From positions 59,463 through 123,462 of the forward strand of contig JAYMGJ010000734.1 of assembly GCA_037178675.1 (NCBI GenBank): DNA of 64,000 bases. Direction: 5' to 3'. The notes under the pieces were generated by a model. That model was not told the DNA's origin, searched no databases, and saw only the letters and a program-made list of their open reading frames with translations. Below, one piece after another: positions 1 through 12,721 of the stretch (the first letter of the stretch is position 1; each line of letters starts with the position of its first letter). The position numbers were made by a program, and so were the translations under genes. The DNA comes from Scleroderma bovista (taxonomy: Eukaryota > Basidiomycota > Agaricomycetes > Boletales > Sclerodermataceae).

Positions 1-542
1 ACTACGTGAAGCGAGCCGTCGACGAGGATAAAGGCTGGCTCACGCTCGGTGACATGCTCGACACAGTTGCCAGGTCCATTCAAGAGGGACGCACGCGAGA
101 GCAGATCGCCCAGAGGCTGAAGGAAAAGCGCATGGACGAACTCAAGAAGTGGGGCTATGAGGTTGGTGGGCCGCCAGAGAAGCTCGCGGAGGCGGAGTTG
201 TGTGCGGAGGCTGCGAGTTCTTTGGATCGTGTCGTCCCTTTGCACGCACTGGCTCTGCGCCGGTTCAGGACCGAATTCGTTGAACCGTTGTTGGCAGCTC
301 CGAATATGAAGGGGAAGAGGAGGCGACCTGGTGCACCGCCCGTCAATGGGTCCAAGAATAATCTTCCCAAGGGCAGACTGGCTCGTGCAGTAGAAGAATT
401 ACTAGGAGTTCAAGGTGGCGATTCTGAACAGCGACGTGGTCTGGCTACTGACCTTGCCGCGATGCTACGCGTTGTGGGCGTCCAACATATCCATCCTATG
501 CGGAAAAAATTGGACAAATTTCTGGCCGTCAACCACCAGTGA
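1..542 (+). CDS. 3' end of an unrecognised gene
   Basis: This is an open frame entering from the left edge and ending at TGA 540-542; the true start lies outside the window. The visible part, about 180 residues, is charged and mostly helical, with a Lys/Arg-rich stretch in the middle (GKRRRPG) that could be a nuclear localisation signal. I recognise no domain. It runs tail to tail with the next gene, whose stop on the other strand is about 110 bp away. Coding status is inferred from frame length and composition only. Confidence 0.5.
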   Translation, partial: YVKRAVDEDKGWLTLGDMLDTVARSIQEGRTREQIAQRLKEKRMDELKKWGYEVGGPPEKLAEAELCAEAASSLDRVVPLHALALRRFRTEFVEPLLAAPNMKGKRRRPGAPPVNGSKNNLPKGRLARAVEELLGVQGGDSEQRRGLATDLAAMLRVVGVQHIHPMRKKLDKFLAVNHQ

Positions 543-654
543 TACTTTAGCTATGACTCGGGTGTGCTACATAGAGTCTGGATCATGTACTTCTATGTTA
601 CTTTGGTGTTAGGAAGTGTTGCCATATGTACAGGATGCGCAATACCGAAAACAG

Positions 655-2088
655 CTATGGGTTGGGGCGCTGTTCCTCTGACTGGTCCCCTGTGTGAGGC
701 ATGCTGAGGAGTGTTTCCATATCCATACCAAGGGCACCGTCCGTGTTTTGCCCCCCGAATATGCCAAGGGTCGAGAAGTCTATCGTAGACAAGTCGAACG
801 GCGTTTGCATGTGTTCGTTGCCTGGAACAAGCTGTGGTTGGTTGGCAAAGCTAGCCAGAAGTGATGCTGGGGAAGAAGAAACGTTTCCCCCTGGTGGCCC
901 GTGGTGGTTCCCACTATTTCCTTGTTCACCAGGGGAGACTCCTTGCATAGCGCCAAACACGTTTGTGTTATGATTGCCACCTTCGACAGTCAGAGCATCA
1001 AGAATCTCCATGCTAATATCGCTGGGCTTGGTGTCTTTAGTGTGTGAGCCATCACCTGCTGCAAGCGAGGTACTACCAGCATCAGTGGTGGTAGTGGGTG
1101 TGAATAGACCATCGCCCTCCGCCGACGCTGGATCATCTCTAAAAAATTCTGTCATGTTGGGCATTCCCATGTCGATGCTGTCCAAGTCGAGTTCGATCGG
1201 CTTGTCCGCAGAGCTACCCAACGATGTATTAATTCCAGTCATCATAGTCGGCGGGCTGTCGTCCACCGTCAAGTCAATATCCACATGTTGTGCTGATGCA
1301 TTCGCGGCAGCAAACGCCGCCATGAGGTCAATGTCTGCGGTACTCGTTTGCCGTGCAGATTTGGGAGCAAGCGATACTGGGGAAGGAAGGCCCTTTGAGA
1401 AGATGGCAGCCTCCTTGGCCGTCATGCGCAAGGACGACGAGGAGAGGTCAAGTTTGAGAGGGACCTGTGGTCTGTGAAGTGAGGACAAAGAAATTGCGGA
1501 TTGGCGACGAGAGGGCATCATGAGTCCCGGAGGTGATCCCTGAACGGGTGTAGGAGGTGGTTGCATTGAAGTGTCCATATCAGAGATCAGGGAGGTGGTG
1601 GGATTCGAGCCGGATTGTGCCACCATAGCAGCCATTTCGGCCTCCCTAGCCCGACATTCCTCTCGTGCCAAGTCTCTTTTCAGGACAGATATAGCATGTA
1701 GCTGCAAATGGGGTGTTATGGTGGACCAAGGAGTTCGGGAGATGAGTGCGCACCAGACGGGTTTCGATTGTGTCGCATATCTGGTCGTACTTTTCTAGTT
1801 CACGCCCAAGCGATGCAGTGAGATTGCGGGGAGGGTAAGGAGCGTATTTGCGTATGCCACTAGTATGCACGAGAATCACGTATCATGTTAGTTAGTATCG
1901 GGGGTGAGCTCACAGTCTGCGTGTATCAGAATGAAAGGCGTATATCTGGCCAGTTTTCACCACTGCATCCTATGTCAGTGTTAGCATGCATGCAGACATG
2001 CATATCGAGCCAGAACCTTGAGACAGACGGCGAGGGCGTTGAGCTCAGGTTCCAGAATTGCCTTTGGTTTGGTGATGGTGTCTGACAT
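655..2088 (-). CDS. Unknown protein with helical N-terminus and acidic Ser/Pro-rich tail
   Basis: Four exons can be joined in frame. They begin at ATG 2088 (MSDTITKPKAILEPELN), followed by an intron ending at tgacatag, an exon for KTGQIYAFHSDTRRL, an intron of gtgagc type, an exon for KYAPYPPRNLTASLGREL, a third intron at about 1707-1760, and a long last exon. The first 120 residues are helical and end in a basic coiled-coil-like stretch (LKRDLAREECRAREAEM). The rest is low-complexity Ser/Pro/Gly with acidic patches (DIDLTVDDSP). This layout resembles fungal transcription co-regulators such as Mediator tail subunits, but that is only a resemblance. The first intron donor could be gttctg (47-nt intron) or a GC donor 15 nt further on. 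It is divergent from the UVRAG-like gene. Confidence 0.6.
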
Positions 2089-2226
2089 ATGTGTATTGCC
2101 AAGAAAGGAAGTACATACAGTGGGGCGGACGAGCACCGTGCGGGCAGCCTAAGCATATACGCCATTTGCACGTCTCCAGCCAAGCACAGTGCACACTCGC
2201 AACCCTGGAGCCAACGGACCAGGAGT
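2089..2226. promoter_or_regulatory. Divergent intergenic spacer, 138 bp
   Basis: These 138 bp separate the start codons of the unknown leftward gene and the rightward UVRAG-like gene. Both promoters and 5' UTRs must lie here or overlap the opposite gene. I see no clear TATA box. Confidence 0.4.
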
Positions 2227-5200
2227 ATGTCCACGGGTGCCCAAGATGCGGTACCTACGTCCGACTCGCCAGCCTCATATCATGCACCGGTGAGCAAGCT
2301 TTACGCGCAATGTGTTTTTGATTAATGGCTTCGTTCCTCTAGGAATACCTTGCGCGTCGCATTCGCCACATAACTGGCATCCAGATAGTCAACCTAACTC
2401 CGTTCCCTGTCCGGGATGCATTTGCAACTGCGCTCTCGCAGCCCGCATCCCTTTCCCAGTTCAACACCTTCGGGAACTTTTCCGACGACCTTGACCTGAC
2501 CTTGCTCCGTAAACGATCCCGTCGAATATCTTCAACTTCGGTAAATACATTTAAGAGCCTTGCTATCGACGATATTATCGGTTTACCGGATGAAGGGAGG
2601 GCAGGTATGGAAGCGAAAGGTCGTCGCAAAGTTCAAGCATGTCCAGCCTTGTCGGGTGCTCCGAATCCATCTCCGGGTTCTGCTCCTGGATATCCACCGA
2701 CCCATCTAGCCGCAACTCTACATTTTGACCATTCCCAACGTACATTGGAGAAAGTGATCCAGTCGCGCCTTGTGGAAACCTTCATCACAATCACCGTCCC
2801 AGAGCCCGTTCCCCCACCTTCGTCTGTTCCGCTCAACACCAGTGCACACGCGAGGTCTCGTACTGACAGCGGCTCATCTCCTTCAGTGGTCTCTCCAGGT
2901 CATGCTCCGCCCTTGTCCAAAGCAACGAGATTGTCCCGGTCAGCAAGCGTAAGCGGAACTAAGGGGATACCCAACCGCGTCGGGGCATCTGTACTGCCAT
3001 CGACGCTAGCGCGAAGAGTTCCACCTGTGCCCAAGGCGGCATCGTCTTCTTCCAGGCGGCCCGTCAAGACACATAAGCCATCGACTTCCGTTCCCTTACA
3101 GAGGAGCAAGAGCCAACAGTCTACTCTGTTATCGTCAGACGTCAAGCCTCGACTTGTACCCAACTATATATCCTCTATCCACCACCCCTCGACAAACCCG
3201 ATGTTCCCCATTGATCCCAACTCAAACGAATTTGCACCGCATACGAATCTGAGTGCGGATGGAATCAAAATTGAGCTTTGGACTAGGAACGACATGGGTG
3301 TCTCACTGGCGGACGCGAAGGGCAAGCAGAAAGAAGTTCCCGAGACCGGTAGTTTGTCTCCTGCTCCAGGGTGGAAACGTTTGGATGAATGGTCTGTAGC
3401 TCTGTCGGAATTGGTTCCACTGCCCGGTGAGGTATGTAAGTTACTGTACAATGTCTGTCTACTTGGCTTATCCCTGATATATGTTGCAAAGATTGAATAT
3501 CGCCAGTCTCACTTGCCATCAAACACGCTAGTTGTGACTTTTTCTACCTCTGGAGAGAGCTTTTATCTTCCCAGTTCTTCACAACCACCATTTTGCACAC
3601 TGTCGCGTTCCCGATCGGTATCTCCGTCCGGCTACAACACAGACCCTGAAGCCGAGATTCGTAGATTCGATCGCGATATCCGGTCGATGCCAACCAATTC
3701 CGTACCCGCCTCCGATAGCCATTCGCGGCTAAGTCTGTCACGCAGAGTTCGGGGGACTACTACTGCAAAGACGGCAAGCTCACAGCAACTCCTTCAGTGC
3801 GGAATCATTCTTTCTCTTGCTGAACATTCATTTAGACATACCATAACAGGCTCGCGACTCTGCAGGCCTGCATTCTGGACACAGAGGAGTCACTTCGTGC
3901 TGTCATTAAGGAGACCAATAAGCTACTGAGTGGTTGTGATGCCATGATCTTGGTGTGTTGGCATAGACTCGCCTGACGGCTTAAACTCATCCCCGCCTTC
4001 ATGGCACATGTGCTTCCTTACTCCGTTTGTCTTGTAGAACCGGGAAGCCTCCGAGCGTGAGGTGCGCATCCAGGACCGACGAGCCGACACACGCGACATT
4101 GTGCAGCAAATGAATTTCTGTAAGCTTTTGATCCGTCTCGCTTGTTTTCTCACCCGACACGTGTCCCCGATAACCTATAGTGCGCGATGACATTACTTCC
4201 CGGCGGCAACGACTACAGGCACGAAGAGAGAACCTCACACTAGCAAAGACTCAGTATGCTACAGCTACAGCTGCCCTTGAAAACAGTGCCGCCGAGGTGA
4301 CAGAATGGAGGCAAGTTTTGGCAAATGGTATGTATTGGCTGCAGTTTGACACTGGCATCGTTCTAGGAGCACCCTCGCTGCCCTTCGAAACCGTATATCC
4401 CCAATTCGAACATCTCTGGTCTCCATACTCTCCGCCATATACCCCATCGACCTTACCTCTCCTTCTGATTTGCTTTATTCGATCTTGGGCGTTCCTTTAC
4501 CGATTCCCCTAAACGGAAATGAACCCGCGCCTCCGCTGTCCCTTTCATCTCATAAAGAGGTTACAGAAGATGCAGTTGCGACCGCTTTGGGATACGCTGC
4601 GCATCTGGTGCAGCTTCTTGCAGTGTACATGGGGAAAGGGTTGGTATATCCTGTCACGTATGTTGGCAGCAGAAGCTTAATTAAAGATAACATTTCTGCA
4701 ATGGTTGGACCCCGCATGTCAGTATTTCTTCGTCCTATAACTGTGTGCTACTGCTGATGAGCCTGTTTGCAAGGTTTCCACTTTTCTCCAAAGGCGTCGA
4801 TACTTACCGCTTTGAATATGCTGTATTCCTACTGAACAAGGACATAGAAATGGTATGGTGTCCGTCATTACCAGGCTTCTAGCGTCTGACATGCTTTGAA
4901 GCTAATGGCTGAACAAGATCTACGAGCCCTTGATATGCGACACACTTTACCTAATTTAAAGAATTTAGTACTTACGCTCACTGACGGGGAATGTGCGACC
5001 ATACTATGGTCTGTGTCCGGCACTGGGTTTCACAGTTCTTTCGCTAACAATCCGTATCATTGCTGCAGCCATCCACGAATACAAGACTCTCCATCCACTT
5101 CAGGGTTAGCCACACCTCCCCGATCGTCATCCCCCGACCCGGTCAGGTCATCGTCCAATACTCCCAGGGCGGGACGGAGTCCACACCCCGCCCAGACCGA

Positions 5201-5663
5201 ATTACCTCGGGAGAGTGGTTCTCCTTCGTCTAGTGGGGGGACATCACCGACGATTACTCCAACGGAGGGAACCCCGAACTTACGGTACCCCAAGCTTATC
5301 CTTGGACTTCCACCGCTGCCGAGCTTCTTGCGTTCTCGGAATGTGCCATCTGCGCGACCCGCGACCAGACCGACGTCAGAACAGGGCGAAGAAGACACGC
5401 ACTATTCTAATTCCGTTGTGGGTCCAGCGACGGGCTCATCGGAGTCTGAGGAGTCGGCTAGTCCAAATGGAGGCGAGGACGATGAAGACCGCCAGACGAT
5501 CAAGGGTATGGCCATCCATCGGAGGGGGCCGTCTGTTGAGGGGAAGGCGACCAATGGACATGTACCTCACTGTGGCCCTACTGCTACGCAGGAGAAGTTT
5601 CGCGATGGCTCGTCGCTGACGCCGCCCTCTGCTGCGATTCATGTAGAAAATGGTCATCAATAG
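2227..5663 (+). CDS. UVRAG/Vps38-like subunit of Vps34 PI3-kinase complex
   Basis: This is probably the UVRAG/Vps38-type (Atg14-related) subunit that brings the Vps34-Vps15-Vps30/Beclin core to endosomes for vacuolar sorting and autophagy. Exon 1 starts at ATG 2227 and splices at 2290-2341 to EYLARRIRHITGIQ, then NLTPFPVRDAF and LDLTLLRKRSRR, a pattern I associate with basidiomycete UVRAG proteins. The middle has a C2-like part (WSVALSELVPLPGE). Next come coiled-coil exons around 3860-4320 (ILDTEESLRAVIKETN; RRQRLQARRENL), then the conserved C-terminal domain (YAAHLVQLLAVYMGKGL; FEYAVFLLNKDIE; MAEQDLRALDMRHTLPNLK). The last 200 residues are Ser/Pro-rich and disordered. About ten short introns interrupt it. 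Family assignment is by recalled motif order, without alignment. Confidence 0.8.
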
Positions 5664-6544
5664 TGATTTTTTTGTGAGCCAAGAACCTCGATGAGATCGC
5701 CGTGACTCAGATATGCGTCTGAATTCCAGCCATCATTCTGACGCGTGCCCAGCGACCGTCGACGAGTGTTTCTCGGTGCGGGTGCGGGAGGAGAAAGTCC
5801 CCGCGACCGGTGACCAAGGGGCGCAAGGGTTGAGTGAATTCATTCATTATCCGGCTGGCTGGTTGCCGCTTCTAGCGTTCAAATTGGCGCGTGGAATGAA
5901 CCTTTCACAACAAATCGTTTGCAAACAGAGTATTGAGCCGATCGACAGTCGGGTACGGACAAAGCAAGGCACGACGTGTAAGACTCTACTACTACTGTGT
6001 AGCACCTTCAAAGGGATAGAAATGGGTTACATTGGGGCAGAGCTGGCCTTGTCTGCGGGCAATACTACTACAAGTGTGAAAAGGTGACAAGGCAAAGTTT
6101 TGCTACGATCGCCATTTACGAGAGGTGTAAGCGGACTTTGAAAAATCAGGGTAAGTCCGGATTTTTTTGCACCCCCACGCGCTACCGAAGTGCCTTAAAT
6201 TCGCTGGTCTTCACTACACGACATCAGCCTCCTCCCTTGCATTCTGCTCTCAAAAAACCCAGCAGTTTTCGACAGGTATGGGCTTGCCATCTGCCACGGC
6301 CCTCAGTTCTTATGCCTCTTGTTTGTAGCAGCCATACAGCCACATTGTACCATCAGTCCATTCTAGACGGGCTTAAATTGGCTTGCAGGTGGGTACGCTC
6401 ATATGTGTCATTCTGCCCTTCTACCCTTCACAACAGGATTATTACCTTGTGTACCTACCGTTACTGCTTCCTAATCTGCTTTTGTCTTTTCTCTCATCCC
6501 TCAAGCCTGGAAGAAAAGTCGCTGTCCGCTTTGGTTACTCGAGA
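5664..6544. other. Intergenic region, 3' UTR and PUF 5' leader
   Basis: No coding sequence is supportable. The right half is pyrimidine-rich, as in fungal promoters and 5' leaders, and several short upstream ORFs precede the PUF start. A long leader with upstream ORFs would be normal for a PUF gene, but no transcript start can be read from sequence. Confidence 0.4.
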
Positions 6545-9500
6545 TGAATACCGCAGAAGGCATTAATACCTCAGCCGATAATCGTACCTCGGATGGGAGA
6601 AAGCAGAGTCCTCCTGCTTTCCTCGACCTCGCTGACTCGGTATGTCTGCCCCTTGCGAACCATACAAAAAAAAAGTAACCTTGTTTCAGGCTGCGAGACT
6701 AGGTACTAATATGCCGGATATTTCGGCGGTGAGTGGTTTTAGCTCATAAAACCGTGGGAGTTGTCTCAATTCTAGTTGACCATCAAGCGCGTGGAGCTGA
6801 AGAGGCTGGAACACGAACGTCAGCGTGTACTTCAGCGCAAGATGTTCGAAGATCAGATGCGCATGTTGGAGAAGCAACAAGCTCAGGAGCTCCTTAGCAT
6901 CCCGTACGAGTCCATGGCCTCGGCTCACTTGGCCGTTTCTGCCCCTACCACCCCGCCGCGCGTCAACGCAGTCTTGCAAGGTGATGGCTTCCTCAGGTCA
7001 TCTCTCTCTCAGCCCTCTGTCGATGCCGATGTTCTTTCCAAGGCCGTTGGATTCGCAGTCGACAAGAGAAAGTCTGTCACGTATGCACCTTCCGTCGATC
7101 GCTCCCCGGACCTCGCTTCCAGCCATGTGCCGAATGGTCAGTATGCTCGTGGAGGAGCGAAGAGCATGCCAGCAAGCCGTCGGACGTCTGCTAGCAGCCA
7201 TGACGATGAGCTCGTGGAGCAAATTCGAGGCATGGCGCTCTCTGGTGAAAAACCCTCCAGAGCTACCCCGAGTCCAGGAGCAGCTGCCCAGTCCATCCTC
7301 ACAAGAGCACGTGTCAACGAGGATGACCATGGTCGCTCTAGCCAACGATATAATATTGGCATGATGCTCGACGAGCAGTTGGACCAGGAGATGCACAGTC
7401 AGTTTTTTTTTCTATTTCTGTACAAGGCTTCTCATATTCCAAAGATGCCATGAAGAATTTGCCGACATCAGATGATGTCAAATTTACGTCCTATGCGAAT
7501 AAGGCGAGCGCTTTCGCCTGTATTCTAATCATAGTCTAACGCGGTTGTAGATTTCGACCTCGTCCGCTGCTTTGGACCTCGCTCATAGGTCTCAAAGTTC
7601 ATTCACAACGCGCAACGACAAGCCATCTGAGTGGCCACAGTTTACTGCTAATCCTCGTATTCCTGAGAGTTTGGCCTCCAGGACCGATCGCCGCACTGTC
7701 ACCACCCCGACCGTGACTCTTACGTCATCCCCGTTGGATCACAACCCCGCTCTCGCCAGTGCGGTCTCTGGAACTTCTACGCCGCCCATCGGTCACCATT
7801 CTCTCGCACCCACCGGCCAAGCACCGTCCTCGCGCCGCGGCTCACCCTCCGTCACCATTGACGGTCTTTCAACAGCGCGTTCTGTTCCCGCCACGCCGCT
7901 CTCTATCGCAAATGGGGGGGCTTTGCATATGCTTCAAGCCCCCGGAACTCCCTTAACACCTGACACTCAGAGCTTGAGTGGTCGGCTTTCGGCTCAGGGG
8001 AGCCATCAGTTGGGCAACGAGTCCAAGTCTGACATCCAGCCGTCGTTATCGCGTATGTCGTCGAGTCAATATGACAATACTGGCGAGCTCTCATTCGATG
8101 TATGTTTTTGTGCTCTTTTAATTTGTTGATGAATGAACACCCTTGGCAGCAATACAACATCGATTCAGTGTATGGTCTCAATAACCAGCTGGAAAGCACC
8201 CGCTATAACGCGTACGGGTTCGAATCCACCGTTCGTGGTGGCCAAGGTGTTAACGGTACTAGTGGGTCGACTGCGCTATATCACCACAACGGTTCGCGCT
8301 ATGGTCTTGGATTGGGCCGCGGTGGTCCGGATGGGAAAATGAACGGGTTGCATGGTACTAAGCACAAGCGGGGCGATATGGACCGTAAGTCTTCCCCATC
8401 CTACGTCGCTCAGACAGCTGAATGCGTTTGGTAGTCAATCGTTTCGCTGGGACACGCTTAGAGGACTTGCAGGGAGAGATCCTTACACTCTGCAAGGACC
8501 AGCATGGTTGCCGCTACCTCCAGAAAAAACTCGAAGAGAGTACACCAGAACACCGAGACATGATTTTCCGGGAAACCTTTGGACATTTCGCCGAACTGAT
8601 GATAGGTACTATTCTGGTTCTTCGTTTATCGGACGTTATTCATGTTTTTTTGTCAGATCCATTCGGGAACTATCTTTGTCAGAAGCTGTTGGAATACTCG
8701 ACGGATGAGCAGAGGAATCTTATTTGTGAATCGGTGGCCCAGGAACTGGTCAACATATCCCTTAACATGCACGGAACCCGTGCTGTACAAAAAATGATTG
8801 ACTTCCTGTCAACTGGACGACAGGCAAGTCTAATTTCAGCGCCTTTTCGCTTCAACACTTACGTTGGGGAGCGTAGACTGATCAAAGATATAATGCCCAG
8901 ATCCATTCAATTATTGTCGCACTTAGCCTTCATGTTGTTGTGCTAATCAAAGACCTCAACGGCAACCACGTTATCCAAAAGTGCCTAAACAAGCTTGCCC
9001 CCGAGGATAATCAGGTGCAATCTAATCCGATTATATGTGGCTCCCCTAACTCGGATTGGTACAGTTTATCTACAACGCTGTCGCTGCTAATTGTGTGGAG
9101 GTCGCTACTCATCGACATGGATGCTGTGTGTTACAGCGATGCATTGACCATGCATCTGAACCCCAGCGCATCCAGCTTGTAAATGAGATCACTTATAATG
9201 CGCTTACATTGGTCCAGGACCCTTATGGCAACTATGTAAGTTGCGTTGATGCACTATTCTCCGTGTCCCTCATAGCTCGTTATCAGGTCGTGCAGTATAT
9301 CTTGGATCTCAATGACAATCGATTCAGTGATGCCGTCATTCGTCAGTTTACAGGCAACGTCTGTGCGTTATCTGTGCAGAAGTTTAGTTCCAATGTCATC
9401 GAGAAGGTAAGCTCTTGTGTGAAAGTAGTTCTTACATCATTCATCTGTTGCCCAGTGTATCCGAGTTGCAGAGCATAATACCAGGAAAATTCTCATCGAG

Positions 9501-10151
9501 GAGCTCCTTAATCGTTCGCGTCTGGAGAAACTGTTGCGTGATTCGTACGGCAACTATTGTGTTCAGGTAAGTCACGCTTCTTGACGTCTTTTGTTCCCTA
9601 ATGAAATTCTCGCTCAGACCGCTCTTGACTATGCCGAGCCTGGCCAACGTGCGTCACTTGTGGAGGGTATCCGCCCTGTGCTACCGTTGATTCGGAACAC
9701 GCCCTATGGGAAACGGATTCAAAACAAGCTCCAACGCGAACATCTGGACAACTTTGGCGGTGCATTTCAGGGTCCGCAGGCAGTGATGAACATGGGCATT
9801 AACAACCAAGCGATCAGCCTTGGGCCTGGACACCTGAACCCTGCTGCACGCATGCACTCCAACAACCCTATGGCGGACATGTATGCCTCTCAGCCAGGAC
9901 TTTATGGAATGCAAGGTCAAGGCTCGTACGGTCCTGGCCATGTGGCTCAGATGCACAGTCTCAGCACGCGCTCTATTGACGAATATGTCTTGCAAAGTCA
10001 TTCTGCTCACAACACACGACTGACTCCTCCACATTCTCATGCGGGCGGGTACTCTGGCGTTTCTGGGTATGCTAACATGAGCCAATTTGGCAACGGCGGC
10101 CTTGCTGGGTCCTTAAATGATCCTTACCAGAATTACGGCTATGGCATGTGA
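6545..10151 (+). CDS. Pumilio/PUF-family RNA-binding protein
   Basis: PUF proteins bind UGUA-type elements in mRNA 3' UTRs and control decay, translation or localisation. The ATG at 6545 opens a first exon (MNTAEGINTSADNR). Then follow a coiled-coil segment (RVELKRLEHERQRVLQRK), a long Ser/Pro-rich region, and from about 8430 the PUF repeats. Signature helices are clear: DQHGCRYLQKKLEE, DPFGNYLCQKLLEY, NMHGTRAVQKMIDF, DLNGNHVIQKCLNK, HRHGCCVLQRCIDH, DPYGNYVVQYILDL, KFSSNVIEKCI and DSYGNYCVQTALDY. That is eight repeats joined over introns. A Gly/Met/His-rich tail follows and ends at 10151. The intron at 8824-8900 uses a GC donor (CAG|gcaagt), the only choice that keeps the repeats in frame. 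The intron ending at 7550 has a donor either at 7477 (gtcaaa) or 7504 (gcgagc). Confidence 0.93.
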
Positions 10152-10781
10152 AAGACTTGTCGCATGAACGCCAGCGGTCTTATGGGTCGACCTTTCGACC
10201 CTTAATCCTCTATTTCTATGTATATTCTATGTCCTTCCGTTTGGCGACTGATACCTCTTCTTCGTGTTGCATGGCTCGATCTGGCGGTTTTTGGAGGTAT
10301 TACGCCAATGGGATCGGCCGGCTTCGATCAATACCACTGCACTTGTACTTTGGTCCGGCATACAACCAATTCCCTCCATTGCTATTGATTGCTTTCTGAA
10401 CATTCTCCTTTGTTCCCATCCTCTGCATTTGTATAGCCCTAATTTTCTCATCTAAAGCAATGTCTGTTTAATGGCCAACCTGCCTCAGCACCACGTTCTG
10501 TACTTATTGTGCAATCTATGCCGTTGGACTTCGAGCCAGTTTTTGACATTATGAGTGCAAGGGGGAAAATAGCTCAACGTTTGCGAGGTCGAGCACGCAG
10601 AGAGTTTGACACCTGACACTGAGCTTTGACTTGACATCTGTGATTACATCAGCACCAAAAAATAAAATAAAAATAAACATGTCTGCGGAGAGGCACCAGT
10701 TGAGCATCTGCCGCACCACTCGTTTCTCTCTTTTGTTCCCTCACCACACGCTCTTTCTATCTCTTTTACTCGCTGGCCGCT
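10152..10781. other. Intergenic region between PUF and GH72 genes
   Basis: This holds the PUF 3' UTR, which contains UGUA-type tetranucleotides, and a CT-rich stretch just before the GH72 start (cgtttctctcttttgttccc), typical of strong fungal promoters. I see no further gene. Confidence 0.4.
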
Positions 10782-12721
10782 ATGCGCTCAGCTCTACGCA
10801 TCGCTGCGGGCCTTACATTGGCGGGCGTCCTCCTTTCCTCCGTACACGCCATCCAAACAGTCACAAGGGCGGGAAAGTACCTGTATACCGCGGACGGGAA
10901 TAGGTTCTATATCAAGGGTGTCGCGTATCAAGAGCAAGGTCTGACATTTCTCTGTCTGCGATACTCATGGCACTGACGACTCTGAGCAGGCGCTGTCATA
11001 GCTGATGCCAGCAATTCTTTCCTCGAGCCCTCCACCTACATTGACCCTCTCGCCGATGGCAACGCCTGCCAGCGCGACCTGCCATACCTCCAGCAGCTTG
11101 GTGTCAATACCGTCCGAGTGTATAGTGTCGACTCCACCAAGAACCACGACACATGCATGCAGTTACTTAGCAATGCAGGCATCTATACTATGTAGGTGGT
11201 CTGAACGTGTTCCCCCCCACTAACTCACAATTTTACCTGTCTTCCATTTCAGCATCGATCTTTCGTTGCCCGTGAACGGCTCCATTGACCGCAACTCCCC
11301 TTCGTGGACTACAAACCTTTTGGATCTGTACCTTGACACTATCAACACATTCACAAAATATGACAACGTGCTTGCGTACAACGTCGGAAATGAGGTTGTC
11401 ATCCAACCAAATGGAACCGCCGCTGCCACATTCGTCAAGGCTGCGGCTCGTGATATCAAGGCTTACCTGTAAGTCGTGCAAAAATATCCTTTTTCCATCC
11501 ATATATGTCAGCATTTTTGTAGTAACTCGGTCAAGTCACCCGCTCTTGTGGGTTATGCCGCGATTGACGGTGATGCATCCTGGATCGTCCCCCTTGCCGA
11601 TTACTTCTCCTGCGATCCATCCGGTTCCAATTCTGGCGCCACTGCGATTGACATCTGGGGTTTGAACAATTAGTAAGTGTTCAGCCTGATACACATTCCC
11701 TCACCGTAGCTTACCTATTTTAGTGAATGGTGTGGTAATTCCACGTTTGAGGACTCTTATGCAGGTATAGAGACAGAGTTCGCGAACTACAACGTCGCTG
11801 CATACTTCAGCGAGTTTGGCTGTATTTCGGGTGGCACACCTCGCCCTTGGACTGAGGTTGGGGCTATCTATAGCTCGAACATGTCACCCGTCTGGTCTGG
11901 TGGCATCGCCTTCTCGTACTTCCCCGCTAGCAGCGCTGCAGGTCAATTCGGCATGGTCACCATCTCGTCCGATGGTAAGACGGTTACTACCAGTCAAGAC
12001 TTTGACAACCTCAAGACACAATATGCCGCGGCATCGCCTCCCAACTCGCCCTCACAAAGTGCTGCAGGGTCAACAACTTACCCCTCGTGCCCTGCCCAGA
12101 GCTCGAACCTCGTGGCCTCGACCCAACTTCCCCCGACTCCCGATCTCTCAGCTTGCACGTGTTTGGAAAAGAACCTTGGCTGTGTTTTTACCCCTATGAC
12201 TTCTAACTACACTGCGGTTGTGGGTTCCTTGTTGGATTATGGATGCAGCTTGCTTGGTCAAGCGGGCGGTTCCTGCACCGATCTCTCTGCCAATGGTACC
12301 ACTGGTCAATATGGCCTCGTCGCTGCATGTGATCCGAGTACGTTTGATAGATGTATACTGGTGCTGTCGCTAACACGGGTGTTGTATAGCCGTCAAGTTG
12401 TCATACGTTATGAGCGAGTATTATGGTGCTACAAACAACAACGCTCAGTCTTGCAGCTTTGGTGGAAATGGTACCGTCAATGCCAAGGCATCGGCTGCAG
12501 CTACCTCAGTCGCAGCTTCGTGCTTGTCCACGGCCACTGGCACTTTCGTACCCTCGCTTCCTAGCGGGGTTTCTTCGTCGACACCAGGGTCTGGAGGCAG
12601 TGGATCTGGAAGCTCGTCTCACAGCGGAGCTCCAACTGTTTTTGCTGATGTCAAGGCGCTCTTTGGCATCGGCGCACTTGTAGTGACGGGTATTGTCAGC
12701 GGTCTCTTGACTATCGCGTAG
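10782..12721 (+). CDS. GPI-anchored GH72 beta-1,3-glucanosyltransferase with X8/CBM43
   Basis: Gas/Gel/Phr-type enzymes cut beta-1,3-glucan and re-join the end to another chain, lengthening cell-wall glucan at the membrane surface. Six exons: 10782-10938, 10990-11191, 11253-11468, 11523-11672, 11724-12337, 12390-12721. The signal peptide is MRSALRIAAGLTLAGVLLSS. The GH72 domain shows the acid/base Glu in YNVGNEVV and the nucleophile Glu in AAYFSEFGC, plus DIWGLNNYEWCG. A Cys-rich X8 (CBM43) module follows (CTCLEKNLGCVF, LDYGCSLL, YGLVAACDP), then a Ser/Gly linker and a C-terminal hydrophobic tail (GALVVTGIVSGLLTIA) for GPI attachment. All key residues are present, so the enzyme should be active. 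Confidence 0.95.
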
